Shown: positions 42,802 to 51,823, numbered from the stretch's first letter. The stretch is 64,000 bases of DNA from JANQRZ01 sp965215165 (GCA_965215165.1 CBDCCX010000006.1:1054001-1118000), one strand, 5' to 3'. Translations and numbers: made by a program. Notes: generated by a model from the sequence alone, not told the origin.

Positions 42802-43032
42802 TCAGACATGGGGGCAGGTGTCAATATAGCGGCGGAGCTGTCTGGCGTGCGCTTCGGGGCTACGCGGCGTCGAGTAGATGGAGCGACGACACCCGCCGCG
42901 CCCGCCGGGGCAAAGCATCGCCCCCCACGCATGGGCGCGCGGCCCTGCCTTCTCGATCCGCCAACCCCGCTCGGCGGCGTATTCAACCGCCGCACGGATC
43001 GCCTTGTTCGGGTGGCGAGGGAGGCTCGGCAT
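42802..43032 (-). CDS. small basic protein, HicA-like
   Basis: A 76-residue basic protein: MPSLPRHPNKAIRAAVEYAA, ERGWRIEKAGPRAHAWGAML, then a cysteine segment (CPGGRGGCRRSIYST) and HARQLRRYIDTCPH. The GWRIEKAG-HAWG pattern recalls the HicA double-stranded-RNA-binding-like toxins (helix, then a glycine-histidine loop). Its ATG overlaps the YfcC stop by one base. With the acidic downstream gene it forms a likely TA-type module. Confidence 0.7.
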   Translation of the reverse strand: MPSLPRHPNKAIRAAVEYAAERGWRIEKAGPRAHAWGAMLCPGGRGGCRRSIYSTPRSPEAHARQLRRYIDTCPHV

Positions 43033-44483
43033 CACCCGCCCCACCCGATGGCGACGGCGATGGCGAGCGCGACCAGGCCGAGGGCGACCAGGCTGAGCTG
43101 GAGCGGGAGCACCCACCGCGCCCACGTCTGCCACGGCACGCCGGCCAGCGTCAGCGCCCCCATCAGCACGGCGCTCGTCGGGATGATCATGTTCGTGAAG
43201 CCGTCCCCCATCTGAAACGCGAGCACGGCCGTCTGCCGCGTCACCCCGACCAGGTCCGAGAGCGGGGCCATCAGCGGCATCGTCAGCGCCGCCTGCCCGC
43301 TGCCGCTCGGGACGAAGAAGTTGATGACGGTCTGCGTCCCGAACATCGCCATCGCCGCGACCGCCGACCCGGTGCCCTCCAGCCCGGAGGCGAGCGCGTG
43401 CAGGATCGTGTCGATGATCTGCCCGTCCTGCATCACCACCAGGATGCCGCGCGCCAGGCCGATGATGATCGCGGTCGCCACCAGGTCCTTCGCGCCGAGC
43501 ATGAACGCCCGGGCGGTGCCGTTCGCGCCGAGCCCGCCGACGGCCCCCATCACGAGCCCGAGCCCGACGAAGAGCGCGGCGATCTCGATGATGTACCACT
43601 GGTAGGCGAGCACCCCGAAGACGAGCCCCGCGATGCCGAGGAAGAACACCCCGAGCACGGCCTGCTGCCGGCCCGAGAGCGGCGGCGTCTCGCCCTCGGC
43701 GTCGAGGTGCAGCCCGTCGTGGCGCTTCGCCTGGTCGATCTCGAAGGTGGGGCTGCGCGCCGGGTCGCGGCGGACGCGGGCGGCGTGCGCCATCACGAAG
43801 GCGATCACGACGGTCGTCACGGCCAGCCACAGCCCGATGCGGAAGCCGACGCCTGAGAACAGCGGCACCGCCGCGATCCCCTGCGCCACGCCGACCGTGA
43901 ACGGGTTCAGGAACGCCCCGGCGAAGCCCGCCGCCGAGCCGAGGAACGGGATCGCCACGCCCGTCACCGAGTCGTAGCCGAGCGCGAGCGCGAGCGGCAC
44001 GAAGATCAGGACGAACGGGATCGTCTCCTCGGCCATCCCGAAGACCGCCCCGCCGAGCGAGAACAGGCCCATGAAGATCGGGATCGTCAGCACCTCGACC
44101 GCGCGCGACCGCTGCGAGGCGCGGACCAGCCGCCGCAGCGAGGCCTCGACGGCCCCGGTCTCCTGCAGCACCGCGAACGCGCCGCCGACGAGCAGCACGA
44201 AGGCGATAATCGGCGCGGCGTCCTCGTCGATGAAGCCGAGGATCGGGGCTTGCAGAATGATGGCGACCGTGTGCCCGAGCCGGTCCAGCACGCCGTCGAA
44301 CGCCCGCTCGACGGTGTGGAACGAGCCGGGGACGACGACCTCGCGCGTGCCCGCGCCCTCGACCAGGATCTCGGCCTTGTCGTAGGCCCCGGCCGGGACG
44401 ATCCACGTCAGCACGGCGGCCAGCACGATGATCGAGAAGATGATGAGCGTCGTGTCGGGCGCTTTGAATCGGGAGAGGCGCAT
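43032..44483 (-). CDS. YfcC-family integral membrane transporter
   Basis: A 483-residue protein with about 11-12 helices, of the YfcC/ArcD-like family of amino-acid or short dicarboxylate carriers. Family marks are TTLIIFSIIVLAAVLTWIVPAGAYD near the start, FGMAEETIPFVLIFVPLALALGYDS, and a final cluster FFVPSGSGQAALTMPLMAPL with MGDGFTNMIIPTSAVLMG. I chose ATG at 44483 (MRLSRFKAPD); an upstream extension is not protein-like. The substrate is unknown; ornithine/arginine, C4-dicarboxylate and peptide-derived compounds have all been proposed for relatives. Confidence 0.92.
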   Translation of the reverse strand: MRLSRFKAPDTTLIIFSIIVLAAVLTWIVPAGAYDKAEILVEGAGTREVVVPGSFHTVERAFDGVLDRLGHTVAIILQAPILGFIDEDAAPIIAFVLLVGGAFAVLQETGAVEASLRRLVRASQRSRAVEVLTIPIFMGLFSLGGAVFGMAEETIPFVLIFVPLALALGYDSVTGVAIPFLGSAAGFAGAFLNPFTVGVAQGIAAVPLFSGVGFRIGLWLAVTTVVIAFVMAHAARVRRDPARSPTFEIDQAKRHDGLHLDAEGETPPLSGRQQAVLGVFFLGIAGLVFGVLAYQWYIIEIAALFVGLGLVMGAVGGLGANGTARAFMLGAKDLVATAIIIGLARGILVVMQDGQIIDTILHALASGLEGTGSAVAAMAMFGTQTVINFFVPSGSGQAALTMPLMAPLSDLVGVTRQTAVLAFQMGDGFTNMIIPTSAVLMGALTLAGVPWQTWARWVLPLQLSLVALGLVALAIAVAIGWGG

Positions 44484-44583
44484 CGGTCGGGAGTCGGAAG
44501 GTGGAGGCCGGCAAACTACCCCGGCCGTCTCGAACTTTTGCGGCATCGCGCGTACCACCCCGGTCCCGCCGATCCGATGCCCC

Positions 44584-45531
44584 ATGCTCCGACCGCTCCT
44601 GCTCGCCCTCGTCGCCCTCTCGCTCAGTCTTCCGGCCGCCGCGCAACGGCCGGCGAGCGATTCGCTCCAGGCCCTCCGCGCCGAGCAGGCGTTCGTCAGC
44701 GGGATGACGCGGGCCTACGCCGGCGACCACGAGGCGGCGATCCGGCAGTACGAGCGCGCGCTCGAGCTCCGGCCGGGCGAGGCGGCCGTGCTCGCGGCCC
44801 TCGCCGAGGCGCACGAGGCCGAGGGGCACGGCGCGACGGCGCTCTACTTCGCGGCGCAAGCCGCCGAGGCGGCCCCGGCCGAGCCGAGCCTCGCCCGCCA
44901 CCTGGCCCGCCTTCAGGCTGAAGCGGGAGAAACGGCTGCCGCCGCCGAGACCTACCGCGCGCTGCTCGCCCTCGAGCCGGACGACCTGGACGCCCTCGAG
45001 AGCCTGCTCGCCCTCGAGCCGGCCGACGCCGCCCTGCGAGACCGCCTCGCCGCGCTCCGAGGCGACGAGCCGGAAGCGCCCCCCCCAGCCTCCCCTCCGA
45101 AGCACGACCCCGAGGATGACCGCTTCCTGGCGGGCGAGCGCTCCATCGAGCAGGGCGATTGGGCGGGAGCCGCCGAGGCCCTCGCGCAGGCGCTCGCCGA
45201 CGACCCGCTGCACCCGGCGCGGTGGGCCCAGCTCGTCGACGCCCACGTCCGGTCCGGCGAGGCCGAGGCCGCGCTCGAGGCCGCCGACGAGGCCCGGCTG
45301 CTCTTCCCCGGCCAGGTCGCGCTCGTCCGCGCCGCCGCGCTCGCCCACGCCGCCGCCGGCCGGTCCGACGAGGCGGTTCGCCTGTTCGAGGACGCCCTCG
45401 GTCTGCTCGCCGACGACCCGGCCGAGGAGGCCGAGCGAGCCGCCCTCCTCGAGGCGCTCGGCCGCGCCGCCGGCCTCGCGCCTGCGGACCGGCAGCGGCT
45501 CCGGGAGCGGCTCGAGCGCAGCGCGCCCTAG
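44584..45531 (+). CDS. exported tetratricopeptide-repeat protein
   Basis: A 315-residue protein with a signal peptide (MLRPLLLALVALSLSLPAAAQ) and two blocks of TPR-like helix pairs. The first contains YAGDHEAAIRQYERALELRPGE and TAAAAETYRALLALEPDD, the second DWAGAAEALAQALADDPLHP and VRLFEDALGLL. Very alanine- and glutamate-rich. It starts the TPR, DUF4292, EnvC-like run, a gene order common in Bacteroidota, and may scaffold envelope assembly. Confidence 0.87.
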   Translation: MLRPLLLALVALSLSLPAAAQRPASDSLQALRAEQAFVSGMTRAYAGDHEAAIRQYERALELRPGEAAVLAALAEAHEAEGHGATALYFAAQAAEAAPAEPSLARHLARLQAEAGETAAAAETYRALLALEPDDLDALESLLALEPADAALRDRLAALRGDEPEAPPPASPPKHDPEDDRFLAGERSIEQGDWAGAAEALAQALADDPLHPARWAQLVDAHVRSGEAEAALEAADEARLLFPGQVALVRAAALAHAAAGRSDEAVRLFEDALGLLADDPAEEAERAALLEALGRAAGLAPADRQRLRERLERSAP

Positions 45532-45606
45532 ACCGGCAGCGGTATACTTCGCCGCGCGGGCCGTCCGTTCGGGACGGCGACGCTTCCCCCCACGCCCTGC
45601 CCTCTC

Positions 45607-46377
45607 GTGCGCGCTCCTCTCCTCGTCCCCCTGCTGCTCATCGCCGGGTGCTCCGCCGGCCCGCTCGTCCGCGATGCCCCCGACCTCGCAGCCCCGGCCG
45701 ACTTCCCGAACCACACCGCCGGGCAGATCGTCCTGCTGATGGAGACCGTCGCCGGCCAGGACTCCATCGCTGCGTTTTCGAGCCAGGCGAAGGTCGAGGT
45801 CCGCTCGTCGACGCGCGACGCTGACCTCGCGGCGACCGTGCGGCAGCGGGCGGCGGACACGCTGTGGGTGAGCGCGCGCGGGCCGTTCGGGATCGAGGTG
45901 GCGCGCGCGCGGGCCACGCCGGAGTCGGTCGAGATCTGGGACCGGATCGGCGGGCGGCTCTACGCCGGATCGGTGGAGGCCGCGTCGCAGTTTCTGCCGA
46001 GCGCCGTCGGGACGCGCGAGCTGTTCGACACGCTCCTGGGCCGGCTGCGGCCGGCGACGGCCGAGGGCTGGTCGGTGCAGCGCGACAGCAGCCGGTACGT
46101 CCTGACGACGGACGACGGCGCGCAGCGGTTCACCGTGGACCCGGCGAGCTGGCGGACCGTCCGGTACGAGCGGTTCGACGGCGGGAGCCTGGTCGACGAG
46201 CGCTCGTTCTCGGCCTTCGACGTGGTCCAGGGCCGGGTGCTGCCGCGCCGCGTCGCGCTCCGCAACCCGCGCGCCGGCGCGAGCGTGACGCTGGAGCACC
46301 GCACGCTCACGCTCAACCCGCCCGGCCTCACGTTCCCCTTCTCGCCCGGCGACGCCGAGCGAATCCCCCTCGACTGA
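45607..46377 (+). CDS. DUF4292 lipoprotein (LolB-like fold)
   Basis: A 256-residue lipoprotein (GTG start, lipobox LIAGC) with the DUF4292 pattern: FSSQAKVEVRSSTRDADL, LWVSARGPFGIEVARARATP, a YAGS element, FDTLLGRLRPA and a long final sheet ending NPPGLTFPFSPGDAERIPL. The fold is related to LolB/VioE-type lipid-binding barrels. It sits between the TPR and EnvC-like genes and may help lipoprotein or envelope-lipid transport. Confidence 0.9.
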   Translation: MRAPLLVPLLLIAGCSAGPLVRDAPDLAAPADFPNHTAGQIVLLMETVAGQDSIAAFSSQAKVEVRSSTRDADLAATVRQRAADTLWVSARGPFGIEVARARATPESVEIWDRIGGRLYAGSVEAASQFLPSAVGTRELFDTLLGRLRPATAEGWSVQRDSSRYVLTTDDGAQRFTVDPASWRTVRYERFDGGSLVDERSFSAFDVVQGRVLPRRVALRNPRAGASVTLEHRTLTLNPPGLTFPFSPGDAERIPLD

Positions 46378-46431
46378 CCCGAGTCCCGTCCGACCCGAGT
46401 CCCGCTTGACTGCCCGACGTCCCATCTTCCT

Positions 46432-47673
46432 ATGCCACCCCGCCTCTGCCTGCTCCTGCTGTTCCTCGCCGCGCTGCCGGCCGCCGCGCAAGACGAGCAG
46501 GGGGCGGCCGAGGCGCGCCTCCGCGAGCTGCGGAGCCAGATCGCCGACTACGAGGAGCGCCTCTCGCGCACGCGCCGCGAGGAGACCGACGCCGCCACGG
46601 CGCTCAGCACCCTCGACCGCGAGATCGCCGTGCGCGAGGAGCTGATCGCGTCGTACCGCGAGCAGCAGACCGTGCTCGGCACCGAGGCGGCGGGCCTCCA
46701 GCGCTCGGCCGCCGCGCTCGAGGACGAACTGCGGGCGCTCAAGGAGGAGTACGCCGTCCACGCCCGCAACGCCTACATGCGCGGGCGCGTGGGCGACCTC
46801 GCGCTGATCCTCTCGGCCGGGTCGATCAACCAGATGCTCGTCCGCACGCGCTACCTCCAGCGCTTCGGGCGGCAGCGGCAGAGCAAGCTCGGCCAGATCA
46901 CGGCCACCCAGGCGGCGCTCGCCGAGCGGCAGGTCGCGCTCGACTCGTCGGCGGCGCGCATCCGCACGTTGCTCACCCAGGGCGAGGCCGAGCAGCAGGC
47001 CTTGGCCGGGCGCAAGGCCGAGCGGGCCGCGCTCGTGGCCCAGCTCCGGCAGCAGCGGAGCGGGCTCGAGGCCGAGCTCGAGCAGCGCCAGCAGGACGTC
47101 GCGCAGCTCGAGGCCCGCATCCAGCAGATGATCGCCGAGGCCGAGGCCGCCCGCCGCCGCGCCGCCGAGCGCGCCCGCGCCGAGGCCGAGGTTGCCCGCC
47201 GCGCCGGCAACGCCGCCGCCGCCCGCGAGGCCGAAGCCGCCGAGTCCGCGCTCGTCGAGCTGACCGGCTCGTTCCGCCAGAACCGAGGCCGGCTGCCGTG
47301 GCCGACGAACGGCGTCGTGACCGGCACCTTCGGCACGCGGACGCACCCCGTCTACGGCACCAAGACGCGGAGCATCGGCCTCGAGCTCTCGACCCCGCCG
47401 ACGGCGTCGGTGCGCGCCGTCTTCAACGGCCTCGTGAGCCGCGTCTTCGCGATGCCGGGCTACGGCACCTGCGTCATGGTCTCGCACGGCGACTACGCGA
47501 CGATCTACGGCAACCTCTCGTCGGTGGACGTGCGCCAGGGCCAGGAGGTCCGCGCCGGGCAGGGCGTCGGGCGCGCGGGCACGGCCGACGATCCGCTCGG
47601 GCCTGGCCTCTTCTTCGCCCTCTTCGTCAGTGGCGAGGCCGTGGACCCCGCCGGCTGGCTCCAGCGGAAATAG
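46432..47673 (+). CDS. EnvC-like murein hydrolase activator (coiled coil plus LytM domain)
   Basis: Exported 413-residue protein: signal peptide to about 20, long coiled coil about 25-270 (for example RLRELRSQIADYEERLSRTR), then a LytM/M23 domain from about 285. In the domain, the usual HxxxD zinc site is replaced (KTRSIGLELST), and the HxH is reduced (VSHGDYATIYGNLS without the second His; LFFALFVSG instead of LHFEI). It therefore should not cut peptidoglycan but activate an amidase, as EnvC does. It closes the three-gene envelope run. Confidence 0.92.
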   Translation: MPPRLCLLLLFLAALPAAAQDEQGAAEARLRELRSQIADYEERLSRTRREETDAATALSTLDREIAVREELIASYREQQTVLGTEAAGLQRSAAALEDELRALKEEYAVHARNAYMRGRVGDLALILSAGSINQMLVRTRYLQRFGRQRQSKLGQITATQAALAERQVALDSSAARIRTLLTQGEAEQQALAGRKAERAALVAQLRQQRSGLEAELEQRQQDVAQLEARIQQMIAEAEAARRRAAERARAEAEVARRAGNAAAAREAEAAESALVELTGSFRQNRGRLPWPTNGVVTGTFGTRTHPVYGTKTRSIGLELSTPPTASVRAVFNGLVSRVFAMPGYGTCVMVSHGDYATIYGNLSSVDVRQGQEVRAGQGVGRAGTADDPLGPGLFFALFVSGEAVDPAGWLQRK

Positions 47674-47679
47674 CAAGGG

Positions 47680-48735
47680 CTACAGGCAGGCGAGGCCGTA
47701 CGTGCACAGGTCGCGCAGCACGTCGCCCCACAGAAACAGGTCGAAGCCGGACCACGAGTGCACGGGGAGCAGCAGGCTCAGGGCCACCCACAGGAGCGGG
47801 ACGCGCAGGACGGGTTCCGCCTCCGCCGAGCGCCACCGCTGCCGGAACGGGATCAGCAGCGCCGGCAGCGCCGCGGCGACGAGCACCCCCATCCATACGA
47901 CCGCGTAGGCGGCTAGGCGCGTCTCCGGAACGGCGCGGCGGACCAGGCAGAGCCAGAAGACGACGCAGAACGCGGACACCGGCAGCACCGCCAGGTTCTC
48001 CAGCGGGAGCCGGTGCGCGTTGTCAAGCAGATAGTCCGCCCGGTCGTAGTAGTCCACGCGCACCAGCAGGCGGTGCAGCAGAAATGCCACGCCGCCTATG
48101 GCCAGGCCGGCTGCCCCCCAGAGCGTTCTCCTCTCGAAGAGGGCGCGGGGTTCGTAGTTGAGGCTGAACAGGCTGTAGGTCCCGAAGAGGAAGAACGCCT
48201 GCTGCGGGTGCCACAGCGCGAGCGCCAGCAGGCACCCGGCGACGGCGCGCCGGTCCGTGCTCGCCACCGCCAGCACAGCCAGGAGGTACACCAGGCCATC
48301 GCCGACGCCGAGGTTCTGGGCCGACACCTTCAGCGCCGGCGTCAGCGCCACCAGCACCAGCGTCAGGTACAGCACCGGCGAGCGGTCACGAGCCAGCAGC
48401 CCCAGGAGCGGCAGCATCCCGAGCGCGGCGAAGGCCACGGCGATCCAGACGATGTGCGCCGGCAGCAGGCCGAGCACGAAGACCTTGAGCGGCGAGTCCC
48501 ACACGTACTGAGTCGGCGCGAAGCCGAAGGCGGGGCTGTCCGGCCCCAGCCCGGAGGCGATAGCCAGCAGCATCCGCCCATCGCTGAACCGCACCCCGGC
48601 GACCGCCACGGTCAGCACAACGAGCCACCCCGCCACCCGGCGGTCGACGGCGAGATTCCGCCGCCAAGTGTTGCCCCAGGACGAGCGGCGCGGGCGCGCC
48701 GTGTCGGAGGGCGGAGGGCGGTCGTTCTGCTCCAT
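47680..48735 (-). CDS. polytopic membrane protein of unknown function
   Basis: A 351-residue protein with about nine to ten membrane helices (for example VAGWLVVLTVAVAGVRF, AHIVWIAVAFAALGML, PVLYLTLVLVALTPALKV). The short polar N-terminus starts at ATG 48735 (MEQNDRPPP). Its helix layout and aromatic loops resemble glycosyltransferase-C or O-antigen polymerase-type proteins, but I see no catalytic motif. It lies 8 bp downstream of the methyltransferase, so both may serve surface polysaccharide or lipid work. Confidence 0.75.
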   Translation of the reverse strand: MEQNDRPPPSDTARPRRSSWGNTWRRNLAVDRRVAGWLVVLTVAVAGVRFSDGRMLLAIASGLGPDSPAFGFAPTQYVWDSPLKVFVLGLLPAHIVWIAVAFAALGMLPLLGLLARDRSPVLYLTLVLVALTPALKVSAQNLGVGDGLVYLLAVLAVASTDRRAVAGCLLALALWHPQQAFFLFGTYSLFSLNYEPRALFERRTLWGAAGLAIGGVAFLLHRLLVRVDYYDRADYLLDNAHRLPLENLAVLPVSAFCVVFWLCLVRRAVPETRLAAYAVVWMGVLVAAALPALLIPFRQRWRSAEAEPVLRVPLLWVALSLLLPVHSWSGFDLFLWGDVLRDLCTYGLACL

Positions 48736-48743
48736 AGCGCGGG

Positions 48744-49379
48744 CTACCTCGGCCGCCGCGCCACGGCGATCATCGACTTGGCGAGCGCGGGGATGCGGCC
48801 GACGCGCTTGAAATAGATCCCCTCGAACCCGGCTTTGTGCAGCAGCGTGCCGAGGGTGTTGACCGACCAGAACTTGATGTGGCCGTGATCCCAGAGGGGC
48901 ATCAGGTGCGCCTCCCACTTCCCGGCGAGCGCGAGCGCGAGGTTCTTGACGTAGCCGTGGTACGGCGTGGAGACGAGCGCGACGCCGCCCGGCTCCAGCA
49001 GGTCGAACAGCGTTGCGGCGTAGGGGCGGGGGCTGTACAGGTGCTCAATCACCTCCAGGCTGATGACCACCGGGAACTGCCCGTGCACCGCTGCCAGATC
49101 CTCGTAGGCCGACCCCTGATGCAGCTCGACGTTCGGAAACGCCTTTCGGCCGATCTCGATGCCCTTCGCCGACGGGTCTACGCCGACGGCCTGGAACCCG
49201 CGCTCCGCGAAGTGAGCGGCCACCGATCCGTTGCCGCACCCGAGGTCGAAGAGCCGCTTCTCGGCGAGCGGCACGGCGGCGAGCGCCTGCTCGACGGCCG
49301 GGAGCAGGTAGGCGTGGTGATCGTCGTGGGCAGCCGTCGCGTAGTGGTAGCTGACCGCGTCTCGCGTCGTGTCGATCAT
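48744..49379 (-). CDS. class I SAM-dependent methyltransferase
   Basis: A 211-residue cytoplasmic methyltransferase of the UbiG/COQ3-like type. SAM-binding motif I is RLFDLGCGNGSVAAHFAERG, the acidic end of strand 2 is VGVDPSAKGIEI, and motif II/III is VVISLEVIEHLYSP and LLEPGGVALVSTPYHGY. The acceptor is unknown. It is in tandem with the membrane-protein gene. Confidence 0.92.
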   Translation of the reverse strand: MIDTTRDAVSYHYATAAHDDHHAYLLPAVEQALAAVPLAEKRLFDLGCGNGSVAAHFAERGFQAVGVDPSAKGIEIGRKAFPNVELHQGSAYEDLAAVHGQFPVVISLEVIEHLYSPRPYAATLFDLLEPGGVALVSTPYHGYVKNLALALAGKWEAHLMPLWDHGHIKFWSVNTLGTLLHKAGFEGIYFKRVGRIPALAKSMIAVARRPR

Positions 49380-49447
49380 GGCTCAACCCTACCGAGATAG
49401 CAGCACCGGGATAGCAGCGTGGCAAACGGGGTATGGGGCGGTGTCGC

Positions 49448-50722
49448 TTACAGCATGCCGCGCAGCTTCTCGACCTCGACCACGCGCTCGACGGCGACCA
49501 CGAAGGCCCCCTCGCGCATCGTCACGTCGTAGTGCTGCGCGCGGTCGCGGACGGAGCGGTAGGCCTCGAGCATGACGGCCTCGAGGCGGCTGTTGACGTC
49601 GGCCTCGGCCCAGCGGTACTGCTGGAAGTTCTGCGACCACTCGAAGTAGGACACCGTCACGCCGCCGGCATTGGCGAGCAGGTCCGGCAGGATGAGCACG
49701 CCGCGCTCGGTCAGCCGCCGGTCGGCCTCGGGCGTCACCGGCAGGTTCGCGCCCTCGACGACGAGCCGGGCCTTGACGCCGTCCACGTTGTCGGCGTTGA
49801 TGGCCGACTCGATGGCCGCCGGGATGAGCACGTTGCAGTCGACCCCCATGAAGTCGGCGTGGGTGACGTGCTCGACGCCCGGCGCGTCGTAGCCCTTGAT
49901 GGTGCCGTGCTCCTGGGCGTCTTTGTAGTCGCGGATGTCCTGCACGTCGAGGCCGTCGCCGTTGAAGAGGCCGCCCGAGACGTCCGAGACCGCGACGACC
50001 TTCGCGCCCTGCTGGTCGAGCAGCAGCGCCGCCCACATGCCGACGTTGCCGAAGCCCTGGACGGCGACGCGGAGGTCGGCCACCTCCATGTCGAGGTCCT
50101 TGGCGGCTTCGAGCGTGCAGATCATCACGCCGCGGCCGGTGGCGGCCTCGCGCCCCGGCGAGCCGCCGAGCGCGAGCGGCTTGCCCGTCACGACCGCCGG
50201 CGAGTGCCCGTGCTGGCGGCCGTACTGGTCCACGATCCACGCCATCACCTGCGCGTTCGAGCCGAGGTCCGGCGCGGGCACGTCGCGATTCGGCCCGAGG
50301 ATGAGGTGGATGCGCGAGATGTAGCGGCGCGTGAGCTGCTCGAGCTCCTTCGTGGTCAGCTCGCGCGGGTCCACGTTGATGCCGCCCTTGCCGCCGCCGA
50401 AGGGGACGTTGACGAGCGCCGTCTTGTAGGTCATCATCTCGGCGAGCGCCCGGACCTCGTCGGCGTCGACGAGCGGCGAGAACCGGATGCCGCCCTTGAA
50501 CGGGCCGCGCGCGCCGTTGTGCTGGATGCGGTAGCCGGTGTAGGTCCGCAGCGTGCCGTCCTCCATGTGAAGCGGGACCTCGACTTTCATCTCGCGGAAC
50601 GGCCGGCGGATGAGCGTGCGCCACTCCGCGTCGAGGCCGATCACGTCAGCGGCCCGGGCGAAGTTGGCGGTGGCGATTTCGTAGGCGGAGACTTTCGGGC
50701 GCTGCTGGACGACGGAGGGCAT
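49448..50722 (-). CDS. gdhA: Glu/Leu/Phe/Val-family glutamate dehydrogenase
   Basis: Interconverts glutamate and 2-oxoglutarate with ammonia. The 424 residues are the short hexameric form. Substrate site: YTGYRIQHNGARGPFKGGIR and PFGGGKGGINVDP with the active lysines (about K76, K100, K112). The dinucleotide domain is VAVQGFGNVGMWAALLL, and the C-terminal NAGGVTVSYFEWSQNFQQYRW is conserved. Single gene, divergent from rpiB-like. NAD or NADP preference is not read from the sequence. Confidence 0.96.
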   Translation of the reverse strand: MPSVVQQRPKVSAYEIATANFARAADVIGLDAEWRTLIRRPFREMKVEVPLHMEDGTLRTYTGYRIQHNGARGPFKGGIRFSPLVDADEVRALAEMMTYKTALVNVPFGGGKGGINVDPRELTTKELEQLTRRYISRIHLILGPNRDVPAPDLGSNAQVMAWIVDQYGRQHGHSPAVVTGKPLALGGSPGREAATGRGVMICTLEAAKDLDMEVADLRVAVQGFGNVGMWAALLLDQQGAKVVAVSDVSGGLFNGDGLDVQDIRDYKDAQEHGTIKGYDAPGVEHVTHADFMGVDCNVLIPAAIESAINADNVDGVKARLVVEGANLPVTPEADRRLTERGVLILPDLLANAGGVTVSYFEWSQNFQQYRWAEADVNSRLEAVMLEAYRSVRDRAQHYDVTMREGAFVVAVERVVEVEKLRGML

Positions 50723-50819
50723 GACGGGCGAGGGAGAGTGGAAAGGATGTGGTCTTGGAAGGTACTAGAGTCGCTTTTGGCAAAGGGGAAGGAAATCGGC
50801 GAGACGCGGAACGGGGCTA

Positions 50820-50979
50820 AGGCGTGTGGACAATGGCGAGGTCAGGCTCGCGCGAGGTCACGATTTCGGCCTCGCAAGAAGCGCGAGGAAACCGATGCCG
50901 TAGCATCGGGTGACGAGTGCGACGCGGCGAGGATGGAATAGGGCCCGCGAGAGCCGATCTGGGTGAATGTCCACACGCC
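50820..50979. mobile_element. MITE-like element with 12-bp terminal inverted repeats
   Basis: GGCGTGTGGACA (50821-50832) and TGTCCACACGCC (50968-50979) are perfect inverted repeats bounding about 160 bp without a gene. Both sides are flanked by CTA (50817-50819 and 50980-50982), a possible short target duplication. The terminal sequence resembles IS5-type ends, so this may be a non-autonomous derivative. It occupies most of the 329-bp gap between gdhA and the RpiB-like gene. Confidence 0.6.
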
Positions 50980-51051
50980 CTAGAGGGCGACGCCGGCCCG
51001 GTATCTTCCTCGGCGTGCCCACCGTCCCAACGGAACCCGTAGCTTTCGGCT

Positions 51052-51723
51052 ATGCCCGGACGCCCCCTCCTCACCGAGCGCGACGTGCGCCGCGCCCACG
51101 CCGACGGCCGCCGCACGCTCGCCCTCGCGCCGAACGCCCTCGTCACGGCGCTCGCCCGCGACGCCGCCCGCGCCTTCGGCATCGCGCTCGAGGAGCGAAG
51201 CGCCGGCCCGCCGACGACGCGCAGTGGCGACGCTGCCCCACCGCGCGAGCCGCCGCCGAAAACGCTTGCCGTCGGCTGCGACCACGCGGGGTTCGCCTAC
51301 AAAGCGGCGCTCGCCGAGCACGCCGACTCCCTCGGCTGGACCGTCACCGACGTCGGCACCGACTCCGAGGCCTCGGTGGACTATCCCGACTTCGCCTTCG
51401 CCGTGGCGCGGCTCGTCGCGCTCGGCGAGGTGCAGCGCGGCCTCGTGCTCGACGGCGTCGGGGTCGGCTCGGCGATGGTGGCGAACAAGGTCGGCGGGGT
51501 CCGCGCCGCGTGCTGCGCCACCGAGTTCGCCGCCTTCAACGCGCGCGCCCACAACGACGCCCACGTCCTGACCCTCGGCAGCCGAACCTCCGGCATCGAG
51601 GTCTGCAAGCGCGTCCTCGCCACGTTCCTGACGACCGCCTTCGAGGGGGGCCGCCACGCGGGGCGCGTCCAGAAGATCGAGGACGTGGAGACCCGCTTTC
51701 TGAACCCGGCGGCCCGCCGGTAA
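51052..51723 (+). CDS. RpiB/LacAB-family sugar-phosphate isomerase-like protein with N-terminal extra module
   Basis: The C-terminal part (about 70-215) is RpiB-like: AVGCDHAGFAYKAALAEH, VGTDSEASVDYPDFAFAVA, GVGVGSAMVANKVGGVRAA, NARAHNDAHVLTLGSR. The usual catalytic cysteine is replaced: VLDGVGVG in place of the CGTGIG type, as in the RpiB-like proteins of some bacterial microcompartment (BMC) loci. The first 47 residues form a separate segment (LLTERDVRRAHADGRRTLAL, then LVTALARDAARAFGI) shared with the end of the PduL-like neighbour. Isomerase activity is uncertain. Confidence 0.83.
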   Translation: MPGRPLLTERDVRRAHADGRRTLALAPNALVTALARDAARAFGIALEERSAGPPTTRSGDAAPPREPPPKTLAVGCDHAGFAYKAALAEHADSLGWTVTDVGTDSEASVDYPDFAFAVARLVALGEVQRGLVLDGVGVGSAMVANKVGGVRAACCATEFAAFNARAHNDAHVLTLGSRTSGIEVCKRVLATFLTTAFEGGRHAGRVQKIEDVETRFLNPAARR

Positions 51724-51799
51724 CGCGGTGCTCCCCGCCTGCGCGGGCGCAGTGCTGGTGAGGACCGAAGCGCCATGCCCCACTAGGGCGGCCCCACCA

Positions 51800-51823
51800 G
51801 GGCGAACAGCCGTTCGCCCCTAC
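51800..51823. repeat. palindromic intergenic repeat, copy 2
   Basis: GGGCGAAC-AGCC-GTTCGCCC followed by CTAC. Same architecture as copies at 40.1 and 54.4 kb. It lies in the 152-bp gap between the RpiB-like and PduL-like genes. Confidence 0.7.

Noticed and set aside
42802..47676. A continuous open frame of more than 1,600 codons on the minus strand
   Set aside because: It is the antisense shadow of YfcC-distal DNA and the TPR, DUF4292 and EnvC-like genes, created by GC-rich codon bias. Only its last 76 codons (42802-43032) are a real small gene.
50817..51182. 121-codon minus-strand frame over the gdhA-rpiB gap
   Set aside because: It crosses the MITE-like element and the start of the RpiB-like gene in antisense and has no coding features.
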